Positions 20,252-30,311 of a DNA stretch of 64,000 bases are shown here, piece after piece. This stretch comes from Xenophilus azovorans DSM 13620 (lineage in GTDB: Bacteria > Pseudomonadota > Gammaproteobacteria > Burkholderiales > Burkholderiaceae_C), in the NCBI RefSeq assembly GCF_000745855.1, contig NZ_JQKD01000006.1, positions 124,001-188,000 on the forward strand, read 5' to 3'. Both the position numbers and the translations under genes were made by a program. Within the stretch, counting starts at the first letter, position 1. Each line of letters starts with the position of its first letter. A model generated the notes under the pieces. That model worked only from the letters and a program-made list of their open reading frames with translations, was not told where the DNA came from and did no database searches.

Positions 20252-22378
20252 TCAGCCGGGCGCCGCGGCCGTTTCGGTGGGCGGCAATGCGGGCGCGGCA
20301 CCGGCCACCGGCAGCGTGAAGCGGAAGACGGTGCCGCACGGCGCGCTCGGCTCGTGCACCAGCTCGCCGCCGTGCTGCTCCACGACCGTGCGGCACAGGC
20401 TCAGGCCCAGGCCCATGCCGTCGGGCCGGGTGGTGAAGAAGGGGGTGAACAGCCGCGCCGCGGTGGCCTCGTCGATGCCGCTGCCGCGGTCGGTGACGCT
20501 GAGGGCCAGCCAGCGCCGCGCCGCGGCGCCGGCGCTGACGGGGCCGCCGACGCGCGCCGCGGCCAGGCACAGCACGCGCTGGCCCGGCGGCGCGCCGTCC
20601 ATGGCCTGCATGCCGTTGCGCGCGAGGTTGAGGATCACCTGCTCCACCAGCGTCGGGTCGCACTGCACGGCGGGCAGGTCGGCGGGCACGTCCAGCTCGA
20701 TGCGCACACCGAGCTTGCGCGCCTGCAGGCCCACCAGCGGCAGAACCGCGTCGAACAGCAGGCGCGGCGCGACGGCCTCGCGCGTGCGGTCGCGGCGGCG
20801 CACGAAGTCGTGCACGCTGCGGATCACCTGGCCGGCGCGGTCGGCCTGCTCGGCGATGCGGCGCACGGCCATGGCGATGTCCTCGCGCTCGGGCGCGGGC
20901 ACCGGCGCGGCGGCCGGGTCGGCCAGCAGGTTCAGCGAGCCGGTGGCATAGCTGGCGATGGCCGCCAGCGGCTGCGTCAGTTCGTGGCTGAGCAGCGACG
21001 CCATCTCGCCCACGGCGGCCAGCCGGGCGCTGGCCTGCAGGCGCTCCTGGCTGGCGCGCGAGATCTCCTCGATGCGGCGCTGCTCGCTGATGTCGATGAA
21101 AGCGCTCATCCAGCCGGTCTGCACGCGCTGCGCGTTGACCAGCGGGGCCTCGAAGATCAGCACCGGGAAGCGCGTGCCGTCCTTGCGCTGGAAGACCGAC
21201 TCGAAGCCCTCGCGCGCGAAGTCGCCGCTGGCCTGGCGCTGGCGCTGGCGCTGCCAGTACTCGTGCGCCAGCTCGGACGGCCAGTAGGGCACGTCGCGCG
21301 AGGCGCCCAGCAGCTCCTCCGGCGCGAAGCCCACCATCTCGCAGAAGGCCGGGTTGACGTAGGTGATGCGGCCCTGCAGGTCGCGCGCGCGCAGGCCGGT
21401 CATGACCGAGTCCTCCATCGCCTTGCGGAAGGCCAGGGCGTCGGAGAGTTCGGCCTCGGCCTGCTCGCGCCGGCGCGTGTCGCGCGCCAGCAGCACCAGC
21501 ACCGACACCAGCGCGATGGACATGGCGGTGACCAGCCCGGTCAGCACGTTGGGGAACAGGTCGGGCGCGGTGCGCCAGCCGTCCACGCGCAGCACCAGCG
21601 CGTTGCCCGGCAGGTCCAGCAGCTGCTGCGCGGTGAACACGCGGTTGCCCACGCGACGCGCCGTGCCCAGGCTCACCAGGCGGGTGCCGTCGGTCTCGGC
21701 CAGCGAGACCTCCTGGCCGCGCATGAGGGCCGGGCCGAGCATCTCGCCGAGCATGCCGCGCAGGCCGTAGGCGGCCACCAGGTAGCCGCCCGATTCGAGC
21801 GGCAGGCACAGGTCCATCACCTCCAGGCCGCCGGCCGTGCCCGGTGGCTGCACGAACGGCACGTAGTGGCTGGGCGCATAGGCGGCGCTGCGCTGGCGGC
21901 GCGCGGCGGTGCAGGCCATCACCAGGTCGGGCGAGGCCTCGACACGCTCGGCGGGGTCGAAGACCTCGGGGCGGTAGGGCGTGTCGGCGGCGTGCAGCAG
22001 GCCGAACCGGGCGTCGCGCCACTCGATGCGCAGCCACTCGCGGTGCCCGCGCAGCAGCTCGGCGGCGACCGCGCCCCATTGCGCGGGGTCCTGGGGGGCG
22101 GCCTGCAGCGTCTGCAGGCTTTGCACGTTGCGCGCCAGGCCGGCGCGCAGGTCGGCCACGGCGTCGGCGGTGTCGCGGTCCAGCCGCGCCTGCACCTGTT
22201 CCACCTCGTGCCGGCCGGCCAGCCACACCACGGTGACCAGCAGCCCCATCACCAGCACGGCCAGCAGCACCCACAGGAACCAGCGCCGCCACAGCGAGCG
22301 CAGCGCCCGCAAGGTGCGGCGCCACGGCGCCGGCGGCGTGGCGGGGAGGTCGAGGGCGGCCTGCGGCGGTTCGCTCAC
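20252..22378 (-). CDS. PAS-domain sensor histidine kinase (DctS-like)
   Basis: A 708-residue membrane kinase. A first transmembrane helix (about 33-54), a periplasmic sensor region of some 210 residues and a second helix (about 273-296) are followed by a cytoplasmic PAS domain (about 310-435) ending in a short coiled region. The H-box is GEMASLLSHELTQPLAAI. The ATPase core shows the N-box VEQVILNLARNGMQAM, DRGSGID and GLGLSLCRTVVEQHGG. This architecture is that of DctS/FixL-type kinases; DctS senses C4-dicarboxylates outside the cell. The ligand here is unknown, and no dctPQM genes are adjacent. It overlaps nothing, and nit1 ends 8 bp away. Confidence 0.93.
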   Translation of the reverse strand: MSEPPQAALDLPATPPAPWRRTLRALRSLWRRWFLWVLLAVLVMGLLVTVVWLAGRHEVEQVQARLDRDTADAVADLRAGLARNVQSLQTLQAAPQDPAQWGAVAAELLRGHREWLRIEWRDARFGLLHAADTPYRPEVFDPAERVEASPDLVMACTAARRQRSAAYAPSHYVPFVQPPGTAGGLEVMDLCLPLESGGYLVAAYGLRGMLGEMLGPALMRGQEVSLAETDGTRLVSLGTARRVGNRVFTAQQLLDLPGNALVLRVDGWRTAPDLFPNVLTGLVTAMSIALVSVLVLLARDTRRREQAEAELSDALAFRKAMEDSVMTGLRARDLQGRITYVNPAFCEMVGFAPEELLGASRDVPYWPSELAHEYWQRQRQRQASGDFAREGFESVFQRKDGTRFPVLIFEAPLVNAQRVQTGWMSAFIDISEQRRIEEISRASQERLQASARLAAVGEMASLLSHELTQPLAAIASYATGSLNLLADPAAAPVPAPEREDIAMAVRRIAEQADRAGQVIRSVHDFVRRRDRTREAVAPRLLFDAVLPLVGLQARKLGVRIELDVPADLPAVQCDPTLVEQVILNLARNGMQAMDGAPPGQRVLCLAAARVGGPVSAGAAARRWLALSVTDRGSGIDEATAARLFTPFFTTRPDGMGLGLSLCRTVVEQHGGELVHEPSAPCGTVFRFTLPVAGAAPALPPTETAAAPG

Positions 22379-22385
22379 GGCGCTT

Positions 22386-23204
22386 TCACAGGACGCGGTG
22401 GCCCAGGGCCGGCAGTTGCGTGCGGCACTGCGCCAGGCGGGCGATGTCGAGGTCGGCGAGGACGACGCCCTCGCCTTCGGCGCGCTGCGCGACCACCTGG
22501 CCCCAGGGGTCGGTCACCAGCGTCTGGCCCCAGGTGCGGCGGCCGTTCTCGTGCGTGCCGCCCTGTGCGGGCGCGGCGACCCAGCACAGGTTCTCGACAG
22601 CGCGGGCGCGCAGCAGCAGCTCCCAGTGCGCGCTGCCGGTGGTGTGGGTGAAGGCGGCGGGCACCAGCAGCAGGTCGGCGCCCTGCCCGGCCAGCGCGCG
22701 GTACAGCTCGGGGAAGCGCAGGTCGTAGCACACGCTCATGCCGACGCGCCAGCGGTGGCCGTCGCGCGAGGGCAGCTCGAAGACGACCGGCCGCGCGCCG
22801 GGCGCGATGACGCGCGCCTCGTCGTAGCGCTCGCGGCCGTTGTCGAAGCAGAAGAGGTGGATCTTGTCGTAGCGCGCGGCGCACTCGCCCTGCGGCGAGA
22901 AGGCCAGGCTGGTGTTGAAGACGTGCTGCGCATCGCCCTCCACCCGCATCGGCAGCGTGCCGCCGACGATCCACAGGCCCAGCTCGCGCGCCGCGTCGGC
23001 CAGGAAGCGCTGCACCGGGCCCTCGCCCGGCGTCTCGGCCAGCGGCAGCTTGTCGCTGTCGCGGTGGCCCATCAGGCAGAAGTACTCGGGCAGCACGGCC
23101 AGCTCGGCGCCGCCGGCGGCGGCCTCGGCCAGCAGGGCGTGCGCGCGGGCCAGGTTGGCCTCGCGCGAGACGCCGGACACCATCTGCACGGCAGCGATCT
23201 TCAT
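22386..23204 (-). CDS. Carbon-nitrogen hydrolase (Nit1-like amidase)
   Basis: A 272-residue nitrilase-superfamily amidase beginning [19 protein letters not shown]. The catalytic triad is visible: Glu in [12 protein letters not shown], Lys in [12 protein letters not shown], and Cys in [15 protein letters not shown]. Nit1 proteins act as deaminated-glutathione amidases, a metabolite-repair role. The ATG overlaps the stop of the yhdP gene by 4 bp (ATGA), so the two are translationally coupled; this pair downstream of the glnE divergence is conserved in Burkholderiales as far as I know. Confidence 0.95.
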   Translation of the reverse strand: MKIAAVQMVSGVSREANLARAHALLAEAAAGGAELAVLPEYFCLMGHRDSDKLPLAETPGEGPVQRFLADAARELGLWIVGGTLPMRVEGDAQHVFNTSLAFSPQGECAARYDKIHLFCFDNGRERYDEARVIAPGARPVVFELPSRDGHRWRVGMSVCYDLRFPELYRALAGQGADLLLVPAAFTHTTGSAHWELLLRARAVENLCWVAAPAQGGTHENGRRTWGQTLVTDPWGQVVAQRAEGEGVVLADLDIARLAQCRTQLPALGHRVL

Positions 23205-26200
23205 GGTGGAGTCTCCTTCGTGGCGGGTGTGCTGCCGCCCGGCGGCAGCGGCAGCAACTTGGGCAATTCGGACAGCTCGGGCAGGTGCGGCAGCGCCGGC
23301 AGCTTCGGCAGTTCGGGCAGGTGGCGCCGCTCCAGCTTGTTCACCTTGGGGTCGGCCCAGGTGCCGTCGATGTGGAACTCCTGCGTGGCGGCCACGGCCA
23401 GCGGGCGGCTGAGCACCATCTGCGCCAGGAAGGCGCCCAGGCCGACGGCCGGGTTGATGGCGGTGGCCACCAGCGCGGCGGTGCCGGCATTGATCTCGGG
23501 CACGACGACCACGCGCAGGTCCTGCGTCTCGCGCACGATGTCGGCCTGCCCGTCCATCAGCACCGCGGCGTTGACGCCCTTCATCTGCAGGTTGTTGGTG
23601 GAGGCGGTGCCGCTGGCGATGCGCGCGTCGCCGCGGATGAAGTCGAAAGCGAAGCCGGCGCTGAACACGTCGCGGAAGTCCAGCGTCAGCCGCCGCGGCA
23701 GCGCCTGCAGACTGAGCACGCCCAGCAGCTTGGCGATGCCGGGGTCGGCCTTGAGGAACTGGCCCGAGGCCACGTCCAGGTGCACCTGGCCGCCCAGGCT
23801 GGGGTAGTCGATGGAGAAGGGCGAGCCGCGCCACTGCACCTGTCCGCTCATCTGCCCGCGCCCGCGCGCCAGCACGCCGCGCATGCCGAAGCGCTCCAGC
23901 AGCGCGCCGGCGTCCTGGATGTCGAGCTGGAAGTCCATCGCCGTGCGCCGCGCCGCGCCCGGCCCGGCGCCGGCGGGGGCCGCCCAGCTGCCCTTGGCGT
24001 TGAACACGCCCTCGGGCGTGGACAGCACCAGCTTGTTCAGCCGCCACTCGCGCTCGCGGCCGCCGCGGTTGACGGCGTCGATCTCGGCACGGCCCAGGCG
24101 CTTGCCCAGCAGCTCGAAGTCGTCGACCACCACGTCCAGCGCCGGCAGGTCGTCGGGCTGCTCGTCCAGCAGCGTCTCGACCTCGCGCGCCTCGCTCGGG
24201 GCGATCTTCAGCCGGGCCAGCCGCGCGTACAGGCGCCCGGCGGACTGGCTGCCGTACTCGGCATAGCCGCTGAGCTCGCGCGCGTCGATGTTGGCGCGCC
24301 AGAGCTCGCCCTCGCGCGAGCCGCCGAGCACCACGTCGTGCAGGGTGCGGCCGGCCACGCGGAAGGTGCCGGCGCGGATCGCCACCAGGTCGGGCATCCA
24401 GGCGGTGGCGGCAGGCGCCGAAGCCTGCGCCGCCGGCGTCTGCGCGTCGAGCGCGCCGGCGCCGTCGGAGAGCAGGCGCCGCCATTCGTCGACGTCGAGC
24501 CGGTCGAGCACCACGTTGGCCAGCAGGCCCGCATGGGGCAGCGCGCCCGCCTCGACCGCCTCGGCGCCGATGTGGACGGCGCCGCGCGTCAGGCGCGGCG
24601 CGGCGCCCGCGGTGTCGCGCAGCAGCCGGGCCGAGGCGACGCTGCCCAGCGTCGCCTCCAGCTGCTCGCCGGCGGCGGCGCCCTCGGCACCCGGGCGCAG
24701 CGCGGTCTGCGCCACGCGCAGCGGCAGCGCCGCCTCGGCGCTCTTGCCCAGCGGCGCGGGCAGGTCCAGCGCCAGGCCGCGCAGATCGCTGGCGACGCTG
24801 AACTCCGGCGTGCCGCGGCGCTGGCGGACGCTGACGCTGTAGTCGGTGGCGCCCTCGGCGCGGCGCGCCAGCGGCGCCAGCCAGGCCACCTCGCTCGCCT
24901 CGCGCAGGCCCTCGGCCGTCAGGCGGCCGCTGGCGCGCAGGTCCAGCTCGTCGCCGCTGCCGTCCCAGCGGCCCTGGCCCTCCACGCGCACCTCGCCGCC
25001 GGCCAGGCGGGCCTGCAGGCCGCCCAGGCTGAAGCCGCGCTCGGTGAAGTCCAGCGCGCCCTGCGCCTGGGTGAAGGCGGGCGTGTGGGGCGCCAGCTGC
25101 AGCGTGTTGCCGGCCAGCGCGACGCGGGCCTGCACCTTGGCCTGGTCCATCGCCTGGATGGGCAGCTCCAGCTTCAGCCGGTAGTCGCCGCCGCCCTCGG
25201 CGTGCAGGCCGGCGAGGAAGTCGCGCGCGCCGCCGGCCAGCGGCGCGCCCAGGCGCAGCACGTCGCCCAGCGGGCCGCGCGCCTGCGCATCGACCGACAG
25301 CACCGCGTGCTCCAGGTCCGGGATACGCGCCTCGCCGCGCAGCAGCTCGACCGCCGGCGCCGCGGCCAGCCGCGCCCGGGCGTTGGCCACCTGCATGCCG
25401 GCGCGGTCGAAGACCAGATCGCCCGACAGGCTGCCCAGCGCCGGCCAGGCCGGGGGCTGGCCGTTCTGCTCGTGCGGCACGTAGGCGTACTGCACGTCCT
25501 GCACCTTGGCGGCGATGCGGAACTCGCCCTTGGCCGGGTCCTTGAAGGGCATGTCCCACAGGTCGCCGCGCAGGCGGAAGTCGGCCTCGCTCGCGCGGCC
25601 CTTGCTCACCGCGTCGCGCACGTAGTGGCGCACCTCCTGCGGGATGTCCAGCGGCAGGTAGCGGTGCACGCGCGTGCCGTCGGCGCGGCTGAGCCGGCCC
25701 TGCAGGTCCAGCACGCCGGGGAAGCGCGAGCGGCTGCCCGAGGCCGCCGGGTCGCTGGTGTGCCAGGCCAGGCGCGCGCTGCCCTCGGCGTCGGCGTTGG
25801 CGAAGCGCAGGTCGGGCAGGCTGAGCTGGATGCGCTCGCCCTCGCGCTGCCACTGCAGCGTGCCGCTCATCTGGTCCAGCGGCAGCAGCGGGTCCTCGAA
25901 CACGCCCGGCAACTCCAGCGCGCCGGAGGCCATGGCGAGCGTGGCGCGGCCGCCGGCCTGGGTCATGTCGAAGCTGGCGTCCAGCCCGCGGATGCCGGGC
26001 ACGCCCACCGGTGCGCGCGCCTGCGCGATGCGGGTGGCGGGCGTGGTGGCCTCGACGCTGGAGGCCAGGCTCAGGCCCGTCACGCGCCCCTTGGCCTGGT
26101 ACGTGGCGGGCGCGTCCAGCGGGCCCTGCCAGGCGGCGTCGATGTTCTCCACCAGCCCGCGCGGCGCGCGGCGGGCGATGACGCCGCGGATCTCGTCGCC

Positions 26201-27346
26201 CAGCGGCAGGCGGTTGGCGATCAGCGCCAGCGCGCCGAGGTCGATGCGGTCGGCGCGCAACGCGCCGCTCTCGGGCGTGCGGCCCTGGACGGCCGTGCGG
26301 CGGAACCACACGTTGCCGCCCGGCCAGCGCACGCCGTCGCCGGTGGCGAACTGCAGGTCGCGGGTGGAGAACTCGAACAGCTCCGGCGTGTTGCGCGCCG
26401 TCAGCCGGCCGGTGAGCTGGCGCAGCACCAGCGGCTCCAGCTTCTCGCCCAGCACGGCGTCGACGCGCGCCAGCGCGAGGTCGGCCGCGCCGCCGGCGGG
26501 CTGGCCGTCCTCCACGTCGATCCAGGCACGCAGCGCGCCGCTGCCCTCGCGGATGCGCGCGTCGAGCGTGACGTAGCGGCCCAGCCGCGTGACGTCGATG
26601 CGCGGCAGCTCGGCGTAGAACTCGCCGTCCCAGCGCCGCCAGTCGCCGCTGCGCAGCGACAGCAGCGGCTGGCGGAACACGCCCATCAGCGTGAAGCGCT
26701 CGCCCCAGCCGGCCGGCGGCGTGGCGTCCAGCCGCAGGCGGTGGCTGCGCGCGCCGTTGCGCGCGACGAAGCGCACGTCGGTCAGCAGCAGGGGCGGCGC
26801 GGCGCGCAGCTCGTCGGTCCACTGCACGGTGCCGCCCTCGACCACCAGCTCGCGCTGCGCGAAGAACCAGTCGGCCGCGCGCTCGCCGCCGGCGCTGCCG
26901 TCGTCGGCCGACAGGTCGAGCCCGGCCACGTGCAGCCGGCCCTGCGCGTCGCGCCGCACCTGCGCCTCGGGGCGCTCGATGTAGAGCTGCTCGAAGCTCA
27001 GGTGCCACAGCGAGCGCGGCGACACGCCCGCCACCACGCGCGCCAGCCGCAGCGCGTCGTGCTGCTGCGCGTCCTGCAGCGCCACGTCGCGCAGCTCGAT
27101 GGTGGGGAACAGGCCCTCGGTGCGGGCCTCGATGGCGCCGATGCGCACCGGTACCCCGATGGCCCGCGTGGCCTGTGCTTCCAATGCGCCGCGCCACTCG
27201 CCGATTCGCGGCACAATCCAGCCGTGTAGGACGACCACGCACAGCAGCAGCCCCAGCCATGCCGCGATCAGCAACCACAGCAGTCCGCGTGCGATCCGGG
27301 CGGTCGTCCTGAGCAGTCGTGAAGGGGAAGGCGTCGTGACGTTCAT
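23201..27346 (-). CDS. yhdP: YhdP family (TIGR02099) AsmA-like envelope protein
   Basis: A 1381-residue protein anchored by one N-terminal helix (about residues 17-42, LLWLLIAAWLGLLLCVVVL), with the rest in the periplasm. It shows the long beta-groove AsmA-like repeat organisation and a conserved C-terminus (YPSLGGQVHLDVASGQFLKA, then GLGAFLAQMVLSRPLAVAA). YhdP, TamB and YdbH move phospholipids between inner and outer membrane. The length matches the family (about 1270-1400). The start at 27346 is only 25 bp from the divergent glnE start, so the promoters overlap. Confidence 0.95.
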   Translation of the reverse strand: MNVTTPSPSRLLRTTARIARGLLWLLIAAWLGLLLCVVVLHGWIVPRIGEWRGALEAQATRAIGVPVRIGAIEARTEGLFPTIELRDVALQDAQQHDALRLARVVAGVSPRSLWHLSFEQLYIERPEAQVRRDAQGRLHVAGLDLSADDGSAGGERAADWFFAQRELVVEGGTVQWTDELRAAPPLLLTDVRFVARNGARSHRLRLDATPPAGWGERFTLMGVFRQPLLSLRSGDWRRWDGEFYAELPRIDVTRLGRYVTLDARIREGSGALRAWIDVEDGQPAGGAADLALARVDAVLGEKLEPLVLRQLTGRLTARNTPELFEFSTRDLQFATGDGVRWPGGNVWFRRTAVQGRTPESGALRADRIDLGALALIANRLPLGDEIRGVIARRAPRGLVENIDAAWQGPLDAPATYQAKGRVTGLSLASSVEATTPATRIAQARAPVGVPGIRGLDASFDMTQAGGRATLAMASGALELPGVFEDPLLPLDQMSGTLQWQREGERIQLSLPDLRFANADAEGSARLAWHTSDPAASGSRSRFPGVLDLQGRLSRADGTRVHRYLPLDIPQEVRHYVRDAVSKGRASEADFRLRGDLWDMPFKDPAKGEFRIAAKVQDVQYAYVPHEQNGQPPAWPALGSLSGDLVFDRAGMQVANARARLAAAPAVELLRGEARIPDLEHAVLSVDAQARGPLGDVLRLGAPLAGGARDFLAGLHAEGGGDYRLKLELPIQAMDQAKVQARVALAGNTLQLAPHTPAFTQAQGALDFTERGFSLGGLQARLAGGEVRVEGQGRWDGSGDELDLRASGRLTAEGLREASEVAWLAPLARRAEGATDYSVSVRQRRGTPEFSVASDLRGLALDLPAPLGKSAEAALPLRVAQTALRPGAEGAAAGEQLEATLGSVASARLLRDTAGAAPRLTRGAVHIGAEAVEAGALPHAGLLANVVLDRLDVDEWRRLLSDGAGALDAQTPAAQASAPAATAWMPDLVAIRAGTFRVAGRTLHDVVLGGSREGELWRANIDARELSGYAEYGSQSAGRLYARLARLKIAPSEAREVETLLDEQPDDLPALDVVVDDFELLGKRLGRAEIDAVNRGGREREWRLNKLVLSTPEGVFNAKGSWAAPAGAGPGAARRTAMDFQLDIQDAGALLERFGMRGVLARGRGQMSGQVQWRGSPFSIDYPSLGGQVHLDVASGQFLKADPGIAKLLGVLSLQALPRRLTLDFRDVFSAGFAFDFIRGDARIASGTASTNNLQMKGVNAAVLMDGQADIVRETQDLRVVVVPEINAGTAALVATAINPAVGLGAFLAQMVLSRPLAVAATQEFHIDGTWADPKVNKLERRHLPELPKLPALPHLPELSELPKLLPLPPGGSTPATKETPP

Positions 27347-27371
27347 CGAGGCTCGCGCTGGGTCGGAAATT

Positions 27372-30311
27372 ATGACCGGCGCCCCACCCGCCGGTTCCTC
27401 GCCGGCCTCCGCCGTGCCGCCCGCCTCCGCCCATTCGCGCTTCGTGCAGCGCCTGCGCCGCCGCTACGCGGCCGAACTGCCGCTGCTGCCGCCCGGCGCC
27501 CCGCTGCGCCCCCACATGGAAGCCGCCTACGCCGCCCTGCGCGGGCGCGGCGACGCGGCGGGCGACGCGCTGCGCATCGTGCGCCAGCTCGTCATGGAGC
27601 GCCTGGTGGTGCTGGACTGCGACGCCGGCTGCGAGCTGGCCGACGTGACGCGCGCCGTGACGCAGCTGGCCGAGTTCGCGCTCGACACCGCCGTGGCCGA
27701 GGCCTTCGCCGAGCTGGACGCGCTGCACGGCGCGCCCGCCGCGCCCGGACCCGATGCCGGCCGTGCGCAGCTCTGGGTCGTCGGCATGGGCAAGCTGGGC
27801 GCGCGCGAGCTCAACGTCTCCAGCGACATCGATCTGATCTACCTGTACGACCACGACGGCGAGACCGCCGGCCTGCCCGACGGGCGCGGGCGCCTGTCCA
27901 ACCAGGAGTACTTCGCCCGCGCGGTCAAGCGCGTCTACGCGCTGGTCGGCGACACCACCGAGCACGGCTTCGTCTTCCGCGTCGACCTGGCGCTGCGGCC
28001 CAACGGCAACTCCGGCCCCAGCGTGGTCTCGCTCGACGCGCTGGAGGAATACCTGCAGGTGCAGGGCCGCGAGTGGGAGCGCTTCGCCTGGCTCAAGAGC
28101 CGCGTGGTGGCGCCCGCCGCCTGCGTGGCCGACGGCTCGGCCCAGGCGCTGCGCGGCGTGGTGCTGCCCTTCGTGTTCCGCAAGTACCTCGACTACGCGG
28201 TGTTCGACGCCCTGCGCGACCTGCACCGGCAGATCCGCGAACAGGCCGCGCGCCGCAGCGCCGGCCGGCCCGAGCGGGCCAACGACGTCAAGCTCTCGCG
28301 CGGCGGCATCCGCGAGATCGAGTTCACCGTGCAGTTGCTGCAGGTGGTGCGCGGCGGCCAGTTCCCCGAGCTGCGCACCCGCCCCACCCTCGACGCGCTG
28401 CAGCGCCTGGCGCGCGCCGGCCTGATGCCGCAGCAGGCGGCCGACGCGCTGGCCGCGGCCTACGTCTTCCTGCGCCGGGTCGAGCACCGCATCCAGTACC
28501 TGGACGACCAGCAGACCCACATGCTGCCGGTGGCCGACGAGGACCTGGCCTGGATCGCCGCCACCATGGGCTTTCCCGGCACCTGCGCCTTCCTCACCGA
28601 GCTGGACGCGCACCGCGAGTTCGTGGCGCAGGAGTTCGACCGCCTGCTCGGCGGCGACAAGCCGTGCAACGGCAACTGCCGGAGCAAGGGCGCGCGCGCC
28701 CCGGCCCCCACCGACCTGGGCGAGCTGCTCGCCGACCTGCCGCCGCCGCTGGCCGAACGCATCCGCGCCTGGTGCGACAACCCGCGCGTGCAGGCCCTGC
28801 GCGACGACGCCCGCGCCCGCCTGTACCAGCTGGTGCGCCGCACCGGCCAGTGGCTGCGCGCACCCGACGGCGAAGACGAGGCGGCGGACGCCGCACCCGC
28901 GCGCATCGACGCCGCCCTGCGCTGGGCCGACTGGATGGAGCCGCTGCTGCGGCGCGACAGCTACCTGGCGCTGCTGGTCGAGCGGCCCGGTGTGCACGAG
29001 CGCCTGCTGCGCCTGCTCGGCGCGGCCCGCTGGCCGGCGCGCTACCTGATGCAGCACCCCGGCGTGATCGACGAACTGGCCGGCGCCGAGCTGCTGGCCG
29101 GCCGCTTCGTCGCCGAGGACTTCGAGGCCGAGCTGGAGGCGCGGCGCTCCTCGCTGCGCAGCACCGGCGAGGCCGACGAGGAGGCCCTGCTGAGCCTGCT
29201 GCGCCGCGCGCACCATGCCGAGGTGTTCCGCACCCTGGCGCGCGACGTGGACGGGCGCCTGACCGTCGAGCAGGTGGCCGACGACCTGAGCGCCCTGGCC
29301 GACACGGTGCTGCGCGTCACCGCCCGCTGGTGCTGGGCCCTGCTGCGGGGCCGCCACCGCGAGGCGCCGCGCATGGCCGTCATCGGCTACGGCAAGCTCG
29401 GCGGCAAGGAACTGGGCTACGGCAGCGACCTGGACATCGTCTTCGTGCACGACGACGACGACGAGATGGCCGGCGACGTGTACGCCGCTTTCGTGCGCAA
29501 GCTCATCAACTGGCTCACGGTGAAGACGGCCGAGGGCGACCTGTACGAGATCGACACCGCGCTGCGGCCCAACGGCAACTCGGGCCTGCTGAGCACCACC
29601 TTCGAGGCCTACGAGAAGTACCAGCTCGGCCGCGGCAGCAACACCGCCTGGACCTGGGAGCACCAGGCCATGACGCGCGCGCGCTTCGTGCTCGGCGATG
29701 ACCTGGCCCCCACGCTCCCTGCTACGCATGGTTCGCTGCCCCCCGAGGGGGCGCTCGCCGCCTTGGGGCGGCCCGGCGGCGGCGAGGTGGCCCCCACGCT
29801 CCCCGCTTCGCGCGATTCGCTTCCCCCCGAGGGGGCGCGTTCCGCCTTGGGGCGGCCCGGCGGCGGAACGTCGCTGGCCGAGCGCTTCGACGCCGTGCGC
29901 GAGGCCGTCATCACCGCCCCGCGCGACGTGGCCGCGCTGCGCGCCGAGATCGTCGCCATGCGCGAGAAGGTGCGCGCCGCGCACCCGGTCAAGCCCGGCC
30001 GCTTCGACGTCAAGCACAGCCCCGGCGGCATGGTGGACGCGGAGTTCGCGGTGCAGTTCCTGGTGCTGTCGGCCGCGCGCGAGCATCGCGAGCTGATCCC
30101 CAACGTCGGCAACATCGCGCTGCTGCTGCGCGCCGAGGAGGCCGGCCTGCTGCCGCCGGGCGTGGGCCGCGACGCGGCCGCCGCCTACCGCGAGCTGCGC
30201 CGTGTGCAGCACCGCGCGCGGCTGAACGAGGAGCCGACGCAGGTGCCGGCCGAGGCGCTGGCGAAGGAACAGCAGGCCATGCGCGCGCTGTGGGAGGCCG
30301 TCTTTGGCTGA
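27372..30311 (+). CDS. glnE: Bifunctional glutamine synthetase adenylyltransferase/deadenylase, with tandem in-frame repeat insertion
   Basis: A 979-residue enzyme that adenylylates and deadenylylates glutamine synthetase in response to PII. The N-terminal deadenylase has VVGMGKLGARELNVSSDIDL; the C-terminal adenylyltransferase has VIGYGKLGGKELGYGSDLDI. Residues about 779-834 are an insertion of two 28-residue units, each of the form APTLPA-x-SLPPEGA-x-ALGRPGGG, placed just after ARFVLGDD and before SLAERFDAVREAVITAPRD, where relatives join directly. Conserved sequence (KHSPGGMVDAEFAVQFL) resumes in frame, so the gene seems functional. E. coli GlnE has 946 residues. Confidence 0.95.
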   Translation: MTGAPPAGSSPASAVPPASAHSRFVQRLRRRYAAELPLLPPGAPLRPHMEAAYAALRGRGDAAGDALRIVRQLVMERLVVLDCDAGCELADVTRAVTQLAEFALDTAVAEAFAELDALHGAPAAPGPDAGRAQLWVVGMGKLGARELNVSSDIDLIYLYDHDGETAGLPDGRGRLSNQEYFARAVKRVYALVGDTTEHGFVFRVDLALRPNGNSGPSVVSLDALEEYLQVQGREWERFAWLKSRVVAPAACVADGSAQALRGVVLPFVFRKYLDYAVFDALRDLHRQIREQAARRSAGRPERANDVKLSRGGIREIEFTVQLLQVVRGGQFPELRTRPTLDALQRLARAGLMPQQAADALAAAYVFLRRVEHRIQYLDDQQTHMLPVADEDLAWIAATMGFPGTCAFLTELDAHREFVAQEFDRLLGGDKPCNGNCRSKGARAPAPTDLGELLADLPPPLAERIRAWCDNPRVQALRDDARARLYQLVRRTGQWLRAPDGEDEAADAAPARIDAALRWADWMEPLLRRDSYLALLVERPGVHERLLRLLGAARWPARYLMQHPGVIDELAGAELLAGRFVAEDFEAELEARRSSLRSTGEADEEALLSLLRRAHHAEVFRTLARDVDGRLTVEQVADDLSALADTVLRVTARWCWALLRGRHREAPRMAVIGYGKLGGKELGYGSDLDIVFVHDDDDEMAGDVYAAFVRKLINWLTVKTAEGDLYEIDTALRPNGNSGLLSTTFEAYEKYQLGRGSNTAWTWEHQAMTRARFVLGDDLAPTLPATHGSLPPEGALAALGRPGGGEVAPTLPASRDSLPPEGARSALGRPGGGTSLAERFDAVREAVITAPRDVAALRAEIVAMREKVRAAHPVKPGRFDVKHSPGGMVDAEFAVQFLVLSAAREHRELIPNVGNIALLLRAEEAGLLPPGVGRDAAAAYRELRRVQHRARLNEEPTQVPAEALAKEQQAMRALWEAVFG
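29706..29789 (+). repeat. Palindromic repeat inside glnE, copy 1 of 2
   Basis: An 84-bp unit with the stem GCCCCCCGAGGGGGC and GCCGCCTTGGGGCGGC. It begins GCCCCCACGCTCC and ends in GGCGGCGG. It encodes the first 28-residue unit of the GlnE insertion. 84 is divisible by three, so the frame is kept. Confidence 0.85.
29790..29873 (+). repeat. Palindromic repeat inside glnE, copy 2 of 2
   Basis: A second unit directly abutting the first with a period of 84 bp. It has the same hairpin arms (CCCCCCGAGGGGG, then CCGCCTTGGGGCGG) but a different middle (CCGCTTCGCGCGATTCG). The differences lie mainly in the first hairpin, so this is not a recent exact duplication. Confidence 0.85.
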
